From: JACJXF01 sp964349045
GTDB lineage: Bacteria; Bacteroidota; Bacteroidia; Bacteroidales; GCA-2748055
Assembly: GCA_964349045.1 (NCBI GenBank)
Contig: CAYGFI010000141.1
Span: 1 to 12,662, forward strand
Length of the DNA: 12,662 bases
Direction: 5' to 3'
The stretch's first letter is position 1. Every line of letters starts with the position of its first letter. The notes under the pieces were generated by a model. The model was not told the DNA's origin, did not search any database, and saw nothing but the letters and a program-made list of their open reading frames with translations. This document shows, in pieces, positions 1 to 7,410 of the stretch. Made by a program: the position numbers and the translations under genes.

Positions 1-29
1 CCCCTCTTGAGAGGGGCCGGGGGTGTGTC
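1..29. repeat. GC-rich hairpin, possible dispersed intergenic repeat (cut by window edge)
   Basis: CCCCTC (1-6) and GAGGGG (11-16) form a perfect 6-bp stem around a TTGA loop, followed by a G-rich stretch (CCGGGGGTGTGT). It lies just past the stop of the minus-strand phosphodiesterase gene, so it would sit in the 3' end of that transcript. No T-run follows the hairpin on the minus strand within the window, so it cannot be called an intrinsic terminator from what is visible. Short GC-rich hairpins followed by a G-rich stretch recur as intergenic repeats in Bacteroidota genomes; membership of such a family is an inference, and the left part is outside the window. Confidence 0.35.
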
Positions 30-40
30 TTCTGGTAATT

Positions 41-1090
41 TCATCGCTTTCCAAACAAATCCAGTATCACCGGCAGATGATCGCTATACCCCCCATGATA
101 AACAAAACCCAAAAAGGTTCGGTTGGGCTTCATCCCGCCGTATCTTTCATCCTTTTCCAATAGAAAATCAGCTGAAAAAACACGATAACTCTCTTGATTT
201 ACAAATAATCTCCCCTCCCCCGAAACAAGATTGGAGCTAACCAAAACCTGGTCAATCATCTGCCATGCGCCTTCGAATTTATAGCTGCCGGGTATCGTAC
301 CCTTGTAGTTCATGGCCAGGTTTATAAGAGCTGGACCATTAATTCCATCCTGATCCCTGCTCCTGGTTAATGTATTCAGAGCGTCACTCTCAGGCGGATC
401 ATTAAAATCACCCATTACAACGATTTTTTCGGTTGGATCTGAGTTACTTATTTCCAAAATACTTGTAAACAGGATTTCGGCAACATTTTCTCTCAGATCA
501 GTAGTAAACCCTGCTCCACCATATTTCGAAGGCCAATGGGTCACATATAACGAGAGTGTATCACCGGTTTGAATTTTAACGCGTACATGCAGAATGTCTC
601 TACTCCTTGAATCAGGTGAAGCTGTAAATGTCACAGGTATAGCCCTTTCATCAATAATGGATATCTTTTCGGGATTGTAAAGCAGAGCCACATCAATCCC
701 CCGCCGGTCGGGCGAATCATAATGCACAAACCGGTAGTTATAATATGAGAAAGGAGTATCCCGAAGCAGATCAAAAAGTACATTTTTGTTCTCGATTTCG
801 CATAAGCCAATGAGGTCAGGAGGTTCCCACTCCCCTGCTGCAATAAAAACCTTGTACATTTTGTTGATTTTCTGTTTATACCTGGCAGAATTCCAGCCGC
901 GCATTCCATAGGGAAGGAACTCCGTGTCATCAGTAAGGCTGTCTTTGTAACAATCGAATAGATTCTCAGCATTCCAGAACAGAATCCGGCATGCAATTGG
1001 ATATTGAGCATTTTGAGTATCTGACTCAGGCAGACGAATGCAATGCCATGAAACAAGGGCAATTAAAAACAGGAATAAGATTTTTTTCAC
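41..1090 (-). CDS. Endonuclease/exonuclease/phosphatase (EEP) family protein, exported
   Basis: A 349-residue protein with the full set of EEP-fold (DNase I-like) active-site motifs: N40 in FWNAENLFD, E98 in CEIEN, RRGIDVALLY at 129-138, H185 in VTHWPSKYGG, D228/N230 in VMGDFNDPP, D280, and the terminal SDH at 336-338. All catalytic positions are present, so an active metal-dependent phosphodiesterase is expected. The fold covers nucleases, inositol-phosphate phosphatases and sphingomyelinases, and the substrate cannot be read from sequence. The N-terminus has a hydrophobic stretch (about 4-14) and Cys17, but the residues before it (VSWH) are not a good lipobox, so it is either secreted or an unusual lipoprotein. 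The start codon is GTG, with AAGGGA about 13 bases upstream. It follows the beta-helix lipoprotein gene after 43 bp on the same strand, so the two are probably co-transcribed. Family is sure; localisation and substrate are not. Confidence 0.9.
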   Translation of the reverse strand: MKKILFLFLIALVSWHCIRLPESDTQNAQYPIACRILFWNAENLFDCYKDSLTDDTEFLPYGMRGWNSARYKQKINKMYKVFIAAGEWEPPDLIGLCEIENKNVLFDLLRDTPFSYYNYRFVHYDSPDRRGIDVALLYNPEKISIIDERAIPVTFTASPDSRSRDILHVRVKIQTGDTLSLYVTHWPSKYGGAGFTTDLRENVAEILFTSILEISNSDPTEKIVVMGDFNDPPESDALNTLTRSRDQDGINGPALINLAMNYKGTIPGSYKFEGAWQMIDQVLVSSNLVSGEGRLFVNQESYRVFSADFLLEKDERYGGMKPNRTFLGFVYHGGYSDHLPVILDLFGKR

Positions 1091-1133
1091 TGGATTGGTT
1101 TATCCCTTAATGTGATGAAACCGGAAATCTCAG

Positions 1134-2573
1134 CTACTCAGGTTTAAAAAATTCATATGCCCCGGCATCCGGCAGTCCGTCGCCATCGGGAACCAGTCTT
1201 GGAACTCCATCTAAATCAATAGGATATATTTCTCCAATCTCAATTTTACCCATATCGCGGGCCGGGGAAACTTTAAGTGTATCGAAATGAAAATCGTATT
1301 CATCGATATTCAGAAACAAGGGATCCTTATAATTAATACAATGTATGAAATGTGTCATATCCGGAGCCGATATCTCTGTTGTATCGAGTTTTATAAGACA
1401 ATTTTCAAATGCAAAATTCATTAACCCGTTTTCATCCCCGCTCCAGGCAATCTCTGTCTGGTTACTGCCGTAAACAATGCAATTTCCAAACAATGACTGC
1501 TCCAGATCACGTACTTCCATAATTTTATTCCCTTCTTCATCTGTAAGAATCGCGTAATTGGTAAAAATGACAGATGGTGTATTTCGTGAATTATATCGAA
1601 ACCAGTTTGCTATAGTAGTTTGATAGAACGCATAATTACCTCCACCCTCGAGTGTAATTGCACTGATACCACAATTAGTAATTAGATTGTTAAAACCCGA
1701 GATTTTGGAATAGGCTGCCCTGATACCATAGGAGCTTATATGTTGAATTTTACTGTTCTGTACAGTAAGATCTACCTCAATATGATCATCGAAAGTAGAC
1801 TGAAGCACAATTCCCACCAATCCCCCTTTAATTTCCGCGTAATTGATAAAATTGTTATTACTCCAGGGATAAAAAATGATCCCGGTCCATTGTCCCGGAA
1901 TATCATCATATAACTTTTCCAGGCGATCACCACTGAAACTTACCGGATTTTCTTTAGTGCCGTTAACCCGAAGGCTTCCTGCAATCAACAGGTATGAATC
2001 GCGGTGGAAATACACTTTTGTACCTTCTTCGATGGTAAGCACCTGCGCCGAATCGAGGGCAGCATAACCAAGAATGAGATAAGGTTTTTCATTGGTCCAG
2101 GTCTGGGTATTAAAGATGGTATCCCGCAGGATATGAACATCCTGCCCCCATGCAACAAGATCGATATCCTGAACGTTATGGTTGGTAATAAAAACAATTG
2201 AATCATGCTGAAGAAGAATACCCTGGCTGTTATTGGGATCAAGGGTCGCCTGAACAAAGATGAAAAGGCTGTCTTTCGGGGCAATTTCTATGTCTTTGAA
2301 TTCAGTCCCCGGTATCCCGTCGAAGTTGATGCGGTAAACCGAAGAGTTCCCTCCGGCCAGGTTGACAGATGAGATTTTAATATATTCTTTATGGGGATTT
2401 TTAACAGTGAAGCGCCGGGTAACCGTGCTTAGCCGGGTGAAAACGGTATCAAAATAAACCGTATCAACCGAAAAGGAAATCTTTGCATTGGAATCGGTAA
2501 TAAATCCTTCCCTCTGGCAGGCAAATATATAGAGAAGCAGTGGGACGAGAAGCAGGAATTTAACGGTTCGCAT
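1134..2573 (-). CDS. Right-handed beta-helix repeat lipoprotein with N-terminal Ig-like domain
   Basis: A 479-residue predicted surface or periplasmic lipoprotein. The signal peptide runs into YIFAC with Cys19 as the likely lipidated residue. Residues about 28-150 look like an immunoglobulin-like beta-sandwich (paired VYFDTVF, RRFTVKNPHKEYIKISSV and IEIAPKDSLFIFVQATLDP strands). Residues about 160-450 are rich in short N/G/I/V strands (for example WTGIIFYPWSNNNFINYAEI, followed by GGLVGIVL), consistent with a parallel beta-helix. The C-terminus reads DLDGVPRLVPDGDGLPDAGAYEF, the tail common to Bacteroidota beta-helix proteins of the polysaccharide-lyase-like or anchor-Q type. No catalytic residues of a known lyase can be identified, so it may be a binding or structural protein. 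It is the first gene of a two-gene operon with the EEP phosphodiesterase. ATG at 2571-2573 is followed directly by a good signal peptide, which supports the start. Confidence 0.78.
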   Translation of the reverse strand: MRTVKFLLLVPLLLYIFACQREGFITDSNAKISFSVDTVYFDTVFTRLSTVTRRFTVKNPHKEYIKISSVNLAGGNSSVYRINFDGIPGTEFKDIEIAPKDSLFIFVQATLDPNNSQGILLQHDSIVFITNHNVQDIDLVAWGQDVHILRDTIFNTQTWTNEKPYLILGYAALDSAQVLTIEEGTKVYFHRDSYLLIAGSLRVNGTKENPVSFSGDRLEKLYDDIPGQWTGIIFYPWSNNNFINYAEIKGGLVGIVLQSTFDDHIEVDLTVQNSKIQHISSYGIRAAYSKISGFNNLITNCGISAITLEGGGNYAFYQTTIANWFRYNSRNTPSVIFTNYAILTDEEGNKIMEVRDLEQSLFGNCIVYGSNQTEIAWSGDENGLMNFAFENCLIKLDTTEISAPDMTHFIHCINYKDPLFLNIDEYDFHFDTLKVSPARDMGKIEIGEIYPIDLDGVPRLVPDGDGLPDAGAYEFFKPE

Positions 2574-2644
2574 CGAAATGATTAAGCGGGATAAAATTAG
2601 AATAATTTTTCCAAACAGTAATATTTTTAATTAACGAATAAGCA

Positions 2645-2660
2645 AGCTGTAATATTGCCA
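2645..2660 (-). promoter_or_regulatory. Sigma-54-like -24/-12 site upstream of beta-helix operon
   Basis: On the minus strand the sequence is TGGCAATATTACAGCT: a perfect TGGCA -24 element, the invariant GG-N10-GC spacing, and GCT at -12, although the two bases before GC are CA rather than the preferred TT. It would start transcription around 2633 and leave a leader of about 60 nt before the ATG at 2573. The match could be chance; a dedicated activator site was not recognised. Confidence 0.3.
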
Positions 2661-2704
2661 TAGATTTACAATACTATCATTCAAAATATCAAATTGTGTA
2701 ATCG

Positions 2705-2736
2705 TCAAAAAAGTTTTGAATGAATGACTTTTTTGA
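2705..2736. promoter_or_regulatory. Inverted repeat in divergent intergenic region (possible operator)
   Basis: TCAAAAAAG (2705-2713) and CTTTTTTGA (2728-2736) are perfect 9-bp inverted arms separated by 14 bp. The spacer holds TTTG (2715-2718), the candidate -33 element of the promoter for the downstream barrel gene. The position, upstream of the expected transcription start, suits a regulator binding site better than an RNA hairpin. The A6 and T6 tracts would also bend the DNA. No regulator is identified. Confidence 0.35.
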
Positions 2737-2746
2737 TTTAGCTTGC
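2715..2746 (+). promoter_or_regulatory. Candidate Bacteroidota-type promoter for outer-membrane barrel gene
   Basis: TTTG at 2715-2718 and TAGCTTGC at 2739-2746 are separated by 20 bp, matching the TTTG-N19-21-TAnnTTTG spacing of primary sigma promoters in Bacteroidota. The -7 box keeps TAnnTT but deviates in its last two bases. It lies 25 bp before the ATG at 2772. Confidence 0.35.
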
Positions 2747-2771
2747 TTTCTCTTTACTAAAACCAAATTAA

Positions 2772-3950
2772 ATGAAAAGTCTAATTGTTTTAAGCTTAGC
2801 AGTGCAGTTTGCAGCAACTGTTTCACTTTTTGCACAGACTAAATTGACTTTCGATGACAAGGCAAGATTTCTTTCTGAAGAGGTTGAATCTCTCCTCAAA
2901 ACCAGGCTGGAGGCCGATAATATTGAATTTACCTATAATGTCGACTTCAAAAAAAAATGTGAATTTTGGTTTGCAACAACTTATATTCAAAATGATGAGC
3001 TTTTTTTAACAATAAAAGATTGCAACGAAAAAACTGCCGGAACAAAGAACCTTGGGGTAAAAATCATCACAGCAGCAGATGCCGATAAAGCCATGCTGAT
3101 GTATTTTGCTATTTCAGAAATAATAAACAATCCTTACAAAGATATTCCTCAGGGAGATAAAACAGGCACTACCCCTGCTACATCGCCGGAATCTGCGGAG
3201 ACTCCGGTACATCAAATTGATCCCGGACAACACCGGTCGCGGTATTTTTTCGCCCCGTCATCATACAACCTCGAAGAGGGAGAACTTTATTATAATTCGC
3301 TTTATTTTTTCTTACACGACCTCCAATACGGGATAAGTGATCAATTCTCACTGGGTATGGGAACTACAATCATTGGATTCCCTTTTTATGTGACTCCAAA
3401 AATTACAATCCCTTACAATGAAAAATCTAATTTTGCCCTGGGGGATATGCTGATTTTAGGGACCTGGAACAGCGACTTTTTTGGGAATCTTTTATATGGC
3501 ACCTATACCCGGGGCGATTACAGGAATAATGTCACGGTCGGCGGAGGATACCTTTATACGCAGGAAGGTGATCTGACACTTACGACAAATGCCCCTGTTT
3601 TTAATTTCTCTGCACTCGGAAAAGTGTCCGATCACATTTTTTTCATCACGGAAAACTATTCTTCCCAGGTCAAAACAAAACAAACTGCTGATAACAGTTC
3701 TTTCAACCCGATTACCGTTGATTTCAAGCAAAATGTATTCTTTATTTACGGTATGACCGGCTTTCGTTTTATCAACAGAACAAGAGATGTAATAAGCTGG
3801 CAACTGGGCTTAACCTATCTTTACAGGTCTGGTGATGACATCCCTGTACAATATACAGGTGATAACTGGTACACTTCAGCCGAAAGCGGAAGCAAATTCA
3901 TAACCTTCCCGGTGGTTGGATTTACAAGGAAATTCGGATTGAAATATTAA
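2772..3950 (+). CDS. Two-domain outer-membrane beta-barrel protein of unknown function
   Basis: A 392-residue protein with a clear Sec signal peptide (cleavage expected at FA|Q, after residue 21). Residues about 23-125 form a small periplasmic alpha/beta-looking domain containing KCEFWFATTYIQNDELFLTI and a later GVKIITAADADKAMLMYF; it is not recognised. A Pro/Thr/Ser-rich linker (about 125-155) leads into a region beginning RYFFAPSSYNLEEGELYY and continuing with alternating aromatic/glycine strands to the last residue, Tyr392. A terminal aromatic residue is typical of BAM-inserted barrels. The RYFFAPS...LxxGExYY...YGIxDxFSxGxG pattern resembles a family of uncharacterised Bacteroidota barrel proteins. 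The N-terminal domain appears to be an addition to it, but both statements come from memory of the families. The next gene on the strand starts 105 bp downstream. Confidence 0.75.
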   Translation: MKSLIVLSLAVQFAATVSLFAQTKLTFDDKARFLSEEVESLLKTRLEADNIEFTYNVDFKKKCEFWFATTYIQNDELFLTIKDCNEKTAGTKNLGVKIITAADADKAMLMYFAISEIINNPYKDIPQGDKTGTTPATSPESAETPVHQIDPGQHRSRYFFAPSSYNLEEGELYYNSLYFFLHDLQYGISDQFSLGMGTTIIGFPFYVTPKITIPYNEKSNFALGDMLILGTWNSDFFGNLLYGTYTRGDYRNNVTVGGGYLYTQEGDLTLTTNAPVFNFSALGKVSDHIFFITENYSSQVKTKQTADNSSFNPITVDFKQNVFFIYGMTGFRFINRTRDVISWQLGLTYLYRSGDDIPVQYTGDNWYTSAESGSKFITFPVVGFTRKFGLKY

Positions 3951-3955
3951 TGCTT

Positions 3956-3978
3956 ATTATTGAATAATTTTTTCTTTC
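3956..3978 (+). terminator. Weak AT-rich hairpin with T-tract after barrel gene
   Basis: ATTAT (3956-3960), loop TGA and ATAAT (3964-3968) are followed by TTTTTTCTTT. The stem has no GC pairs, so it may only slow polymerase. It sits 6 bp after the stop codon at 3948-3950. Confidence 0.25.
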
Positions 3979-3982
3979 TAAT

Positions 3983-4021
3983 TTTGATCCCTGCCGGGAA
4001 CAGTTCACGATATGGATCAAA
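3983..4021 (+). promoter_or_regulatory. 8-bp inverted repeat in amidohydrolase leader
   Basis: TTTGATCC (3983-3990) and GGATCAAA (4014-4021) pair perfectly around a 23-nt loop, which itself carries the short TCCC/GGGA palindrome partly overlapping the left arm. It lies 34 bp before the chosen ATG at 4056. It could be a leader hairpin or a dyad operator; no known riboswitch is recognised. Confidence 0.3.
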
Positions 4022-4055
4022 TTTTCATTATTATACTTATTACAAAGTTTATTTC

Positions 4056-5687
4056 ATGAAATCTTTTCACATCGCGCCTATCTTTGCCCTGACCCTGTTA
4101 CTCACCAATTGTAATCCCGGGATGGAAGCTGACCTAATCATTACAAATGCAAAAGTTTATACTGTTGATGCCGCATTTTCCACCGTTGAAGCTTTTGCCG
4201 TTAAGAATGGTAAGATACTGGCTACCGGAACCTCAAAAGAAATTCTTAAGAAATACAAATCCGATTCAATTTCTGACCTGAAGGGGAAAATCGTTTACCC
4301 GGGATTTATTGATGCTCATTGTCATTTTTATGGTTATGGCGCCGGTTTCATCGAGGCAGATCTTAAAGGAACCGAATCATTTGAAGAAGTATTGCAAAAA
4401 GTCGCTCAGCATGCCGGTAATCAAAAGAGCTCATGGATTCTTGGCCGTGGCTGGGATCAGAACGACTGGCCGGAAAAGGAATTTCCGGATAAGTCAGAAT
4501 TAGATAAAATCTTTCCTGACATTCCTGTCTTACTTGTTCGCGTTGACGGACATGCAGCCCTGGCAAACCAGAAAGCGCTTGACATGGCCGGTATAACATC
4601 TAAAACGAGGGTTGAAGGAGGCAGTTTTCAATATAAAAACGGTAAGTTAACCGGGTTGTTAATTGATATGGCTGTTGAAAAAGTCCGGAACTTCATTCCT
4701 CCACCAACAGCAGAAGAGATAGCAGATGCACTCTTAACATCACAGGAAAACTGCTTTGCCGTCGGATTAACATCTGTGCAGGATGCAGGCCTGGATAAAG
4801 ACGTGATCGATATCATTAAATCCTTAAACTCTGAAGGCAGGCTTAAAATGCGTATATATGCTATGCTTTCCCCTTCAACTGAAAACATTGATTCCTTTAT
4901 GAGGAAAGGAATTTACAAGACTGAAACTTTAAATATCCGTTCCCTGAAATTATATGCCGACGGGGCTCTTGGATCCAGGGGTGCGAAAATGCTGAAGCCA
5001 TATTCCGACGATCCCGGCAATTCGGGCTTATGGCTTACATCCCCCGAAAATATAAGAAAAATGGCCGTTTTAGCCGATTCATCCGGGTACCAGGTAAATA
5101 CACATTGTATTGGCGACGGGGCAAACCACGAAGTATTGAAAATTTATTCTGAAATTCTCAGGACCCGAAACGATAAGCGTTGGAGAATTGAGCATGCCCA
5201 GGTTATTGCCGCCACCGACATCGACATGTTTGGGAAATACAATATTATTCCTTCGATTCAGCCCACCCATGCAACATCCGATATGTACTGGGCCGGAGAG
5301 AGACTTGGAAAAGAAAGAATGACCGGAACCTATGCTTACAAGAGCCTGCTTGGACAGAATGGCTGGATTGCCAATGGCAGCGACTTCCCCGTTGAAAATA
5401 TCAATCCTGTTTTTGGTTTTTTTGCTGCCTGTGCGCGAAAAGACCAACAAATGATGCCGGCTGAAGGATTCCTTATTGAAGAAGCCCTTAGTCGCGAAGA
5501 AGCATTGCGTGGCATGACAATCTGGGCCGCAAAAGCCGCATTCGAAGAAGATGAAAAAGGCAGCCTGGAACCCGGAAAATTTGCTGATTTTGTAGTTTGT
5601 GATAAAGATATTATGATTGAACCAGAGGCTGGGATCCCAGGGATCCGGGTTGAGCAAACCTGGTTGGGGGGAGTGAGGGTATATTAA
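4056..5687 (+). CDS. YtcJ-like metal-dependent amidohydrolase, probable lipoprotein
   Basis: A 543-residue amidohydrolase-superfamily hydrolase of the YtcJ/amidohydrolase-3 group. The metal ligands appear in order: H88/H90 in PGFIDAHCH, K298 in the LKLYADGALGS segment, H350 in VNTHCIGDGAN, H380 in WRIEHAQVI, and D443 in NGSDFPVENINP. The small beta-sandwich is formed by the N-terminus (ADLIITNAKVYTVD) and the C-terminal GSLEPGKFADFVV. A signal peptide ending LLLTNC with Cys19 suggests an exported lipoprotein, which is common for this group in Bacteroidota. An upstream in-frame TTG at 3960 would add 32 residues and bury the signal peptide, so ATG 4056 is preferred. Members act on amides, carbamates or formamide-like bonds; the substrate is unknown here. 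It ends 35 bp from the convergent TolC-like gene. Confidence 0.9.
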   Translation: MKSFHIAPIFALTLLLTNCNPGMEADLIITNAKVYTVDAAFSTVEAFAVKNGKILATGTSKEILKKYKSDSISDLKGKIVYPGFIDAHCHFYGYGAGFIEADLKGTESFEEVLQKVAQHAGNQKSSWILGRGWDQNDWPEKEFPDKSELDKIFPDIPVLLVRVDGHAALANQKALDMAGITSKTRVEGGSFQYKNGKLTGLLIDMAVEKVRNFIPPPTAEEIADALLTSQENCFAVGLTSVQDAGLDKDVIDIIKSLNSEGRLKMRIYAMLSPSTENIDSFMRKGIYKTETLNIRSLKLYADGALGSRGAKMLKPYSDDPGNSGLWLTSPENIRKMAVLADSSGYQVNTHCIGDGANHEVLKIYSEILRTRNDKRWRIEHAQVIAATDIDMFGKYNIIPSIQPTHATSDMYWAGERLGKERMTGTYAYKSLLGQNGWIANGSDFPVENINPVFGFFAACARKDQQMMPAEGFLIEEALSREEALRGMTIWAAKAAFEEDEKGSLEPGKFADFVVCDKDIMIEPEAGIPGIRVEQTWLGGVRVY

Positions 5688-5689
5688 TT

Positions 5690-5733
5690 TTGAATTATTA
5701 GATTAGCTATAGCAAGCTTAACTCATAATTCAA
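5690..5733. terminator. Convergent intergenic hairpin, candidate bidirectional terminator
   Basis: TTGAATTAT (5690-5698) and ATAATTCAA (5725-5733) pair over 9 bp, with a 26-nt loop holding a smaller interrupted TTAGCT/AGCTTAA stem. It lies between the stop codons of two converging genes, the usual place for a shared terminator. The right arm overlaps the last codons of the TolC-like gene, and there is no strong T-run on either side, so function is uncertain. Confidence 0.25.
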
Positions 5734-7069
5734 TCGGTTTGCCGGTATAAAAATCCAGGATCTTCACCTTAAAAATATACTCATACTTCGCTTGTGCCAG
5801 CTCGGAACGGGCTTTTGAATAATTGTTTTTTGCTATACTGAAATCCACAGCATTAACCAGTCCCACCTCGTATTTCTGACGGGAGTAATTGAACGCCTCT
5901 TCGTTAGATTTTACGGCTTCAAGTGCAGACTGGTATTTCTCATGTGCTCCCAGAGCATCGGTATGTGCCTGCTGAATGTTTTTGTATAAAACCTGTTTAT
6001 GTTGCGCCAACTGGAATTTCGAGTCGGCCAGGGAAATCCTGGCTTTACCAATGGAGGTCTGAGTCTGATACCGGTTAAACACCGGTATACTCATTCCTAA
6101 GGTAATCTGGCTGTACTGCTTATCCTTCAGCTGATCGGTCAGAGGATATGTAAAAGTCGAATCATTGGGATTAAAGGAGCCATTCTGATACCTTGAATAA
6201 TAAACACCGTTAAGATATACCTCAGGACTTCTGCCACCTTTCTGAATGGAAAGATTTTTCTCCGAACTTTTTACCCGGTATTCAGCGCTCCTGATTTCGG
6301 GCATATTAGTCAGCGCGATTGATATCACTTCATTAAAGGATGCAGGCATTAGTGTGTTTTCAACAGATAGATTTTCGGGATGTACAACGGCGAAGTTTCC
6401 AACTGAATCCATATCAAGCAACTGAATAAGATCCAGCACTGACAATTGAAGCCTGTTCCTGTTCACGGTATAATTTAGTTTTTCTGTTGCTGCCTGAGCC
6501 TGGATTTCATATAGCTGACCCATTGCAACATTTCCAACCTCAACCAGTCTTTTCGTTTTTTCAACCTGTAATAAGGTTACTTCATACTGACTTTTTGAGA
6601 CCTCCAGTATTTCCTCATCAAACAGGACCTGCAGGTAATAATTCATGATTTGCAGGGTTATATCATTTTTGGCTTTTTGCAGATCTTCCTTGCTGCTGAG
6701 AAAAGAATATCTGCGTTCTTCAACCGTATTAATATTCTGCAAACCGTTGAACAAAGTAATTTCACTTCTTACTCCCATGGAGCCAAAGGTTTGTTGCTTG
6801 TTTTCCCAGAGGTAAAGTTCTGTATTCAGGGCCCGGCCGGTACTTAATGAGTGTTCCACACCAGCATTCAGATTGGGAGTAAAATTAAAGTACGACTGTG
6901 AATAACTCATTTCTGCAAGGTCAGCCTGTAGAGCCTTTCTTTTAACCTGGATGTTATTTTCCAGGGCAAAATCAATACATTTTTCAAGGCTCCAGGGTGA
7001 GGATTCCTGGGCGGTGGCGAAGGAAAAACTCTCAATTAATAAAAGGAAAACACAAATATTTTTCTTCAT
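5723..7069 (-). CDS. TolC-family outer-membrane efflux channel protein
   Basis: A 448-residue outer-membrane efflux protein forming the exit duct of a tripartite pump. A signal peptide (MKKNICVFLLLIESFSFATAQ, cleavage near residue 20) is followed by SLEKCIDFALENN, the typical first helix of the OEP repeat. The two halves each hold long coiled-coil helices: about 110-220 (for example LQIMNYYLQVLFDEEILEVSKSQYE) and about 330-435 (QAHTDALGAHEKYQSALEAV, later YEVGLVNAVDFSIAKNNYSKA). Length matches the family. Reading further upstream to 7156 would place 29 non-hydrophobic residues before the signal peptide and overlap the neighbouring gene, so the ATG at 7067-7069 is chosen. It is the last gene of the efflux operon and would dock with the HlyD/MacA-like adaptor encoded upstream. 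Confidence 0.92.
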   Translation of the reverse strand: MKKNICVFLLLIESFSFATAQESSPWSLEKCIDFALENNIQVKRKALQADLAEMSYSQSYFNFTPNLNAGVEHSLSTGRALNTELYLWENKQQTFGSMGVRSEITLFNGLQNINTVEERRYSFLSSKEDLQKAKNDITLQIMNYYLQVLFDEEILEVSKSQYEVTLLQVEKTKRLVEVGNVAMGQLYEIQAQAATEKLNYTVNRNRLQLSVLDLIQLLDMDSVGNFAVVHPENLSVENTLMPASFNEVISIALTNMPEIRSAEYRVKSSEKNLSIQKGGRSPEVYLNGVYYSRYQNGSFNPNDSTFTYPLTDQLKDKQYSQITLGMSIPVFNRYQTQTSIGKARISLADSKFQLAQHKQVLYKNIQQAHTDALGAHEKYQSALEAVKSNEEAFNYSRQKYEVGLVNAVDFSIAKNNYSKARSELAQAKYEYIFKVKILDFYTGKPIEL

Positions 7070-7112
7070 CTGAATAAATTTGGTGCAATGATAACCTGGA
7101 TAACGCCATCTT

Positions 7113-7406
7113 TCACAACTTCTTTTTCCTGTAAAGCACCTGAATATTTCTGGCATTCTCCGCCGGCGTAAGAATCTGTATCAATTCCCAGGCATTATCA
7201 TATTCCCTGATCGCCTTTTTGAGTCTTTCAATTCGTAAGAGAGATATGGAAATCTCGTCATTTTTGTAAAGAAGATCCTCATCACTATCCCAAGGGAAGG
7301 ATTCTACCTTGTAATTGATTGTCTGTTTTTTCTCTCCTAAACTCAGGATAATTTCAGCATGTTCACTATCGCCAAAACCGGGTATGGGTACGCATAGATC
7401 TTTCAT
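7113..7406 (-). CDS. Small conserved-looking cytoplasmic protein of unknown function in efflux operon
   Basis: A 97-residue protein without signal peptide or membrane segment. It is acidic in its first two thirds and basic at the end (LYRKKKL). Visible features are an N-terminal beta-rich section (AEIILSLGEKKQTINYKVESFPW) and a helix (ISISLLRIERLKKAIREYDNAWELIQIL) before a final strand, IQVLYRKK. It reads as a genuine gene: it lies between the ABC ATPase and TolC-like genes on the same strand, 43 bp upstream of the latter, and its composition is protein-like throughout. Similar short proteins occur in Bacteroidota, but I know no function. A role in pump assembly or regulation is suggested only by position. 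Confidence 0.7.
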   Translation of the reverse strand: MKDLCVPIPGFGDSEHAEIILSLGEKKQTINYKVESFPWDSDEDLLYKNDEISISLLRIERLKKAIREYDNAWELIQILTPAENARNIQVLYRKKKL

Positions 7407-7410
7407 TTTT

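Noticed and set aside
631..1062. 143-codon open frame on the minus strand
   Set aside because: Alternative frame of the EEP phosphodiesterase, whose own frame carries all catalytic motifs.
3492..3803. 103-codon open frame on the minus strand
   Set aside because: Antisense to the beta-barrel domain, with no recognisable features.
3960..4055. TTG-initiated extension of the amidohydrolase
   Set aside because: The added residues would precede the lipoprotein signal peptide and cover the leader hairpin; ATG 4056 fits better.
5629..5640. Perfect 12-bp palindrome CTGGGATCCCAG
   Set aside because: Inside the amidohydrolase coding region, explained by codons for the C-terminal loop; no sign of a regulatory role.
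5079..5657. 192-codon open frame on the minus strand
   Set aside because: It lies wholly inside the amidohydrolase, has a composition unlike a real protein and no family motifs; an antisense shadow.
7070..7156. N-terminal extension of the TolC-like gene
   Set aside because: It adds non-hydrophobic residues before a clear signal peptide and overlaps the small upstream gene; ATG at 7069 is the sensible start.
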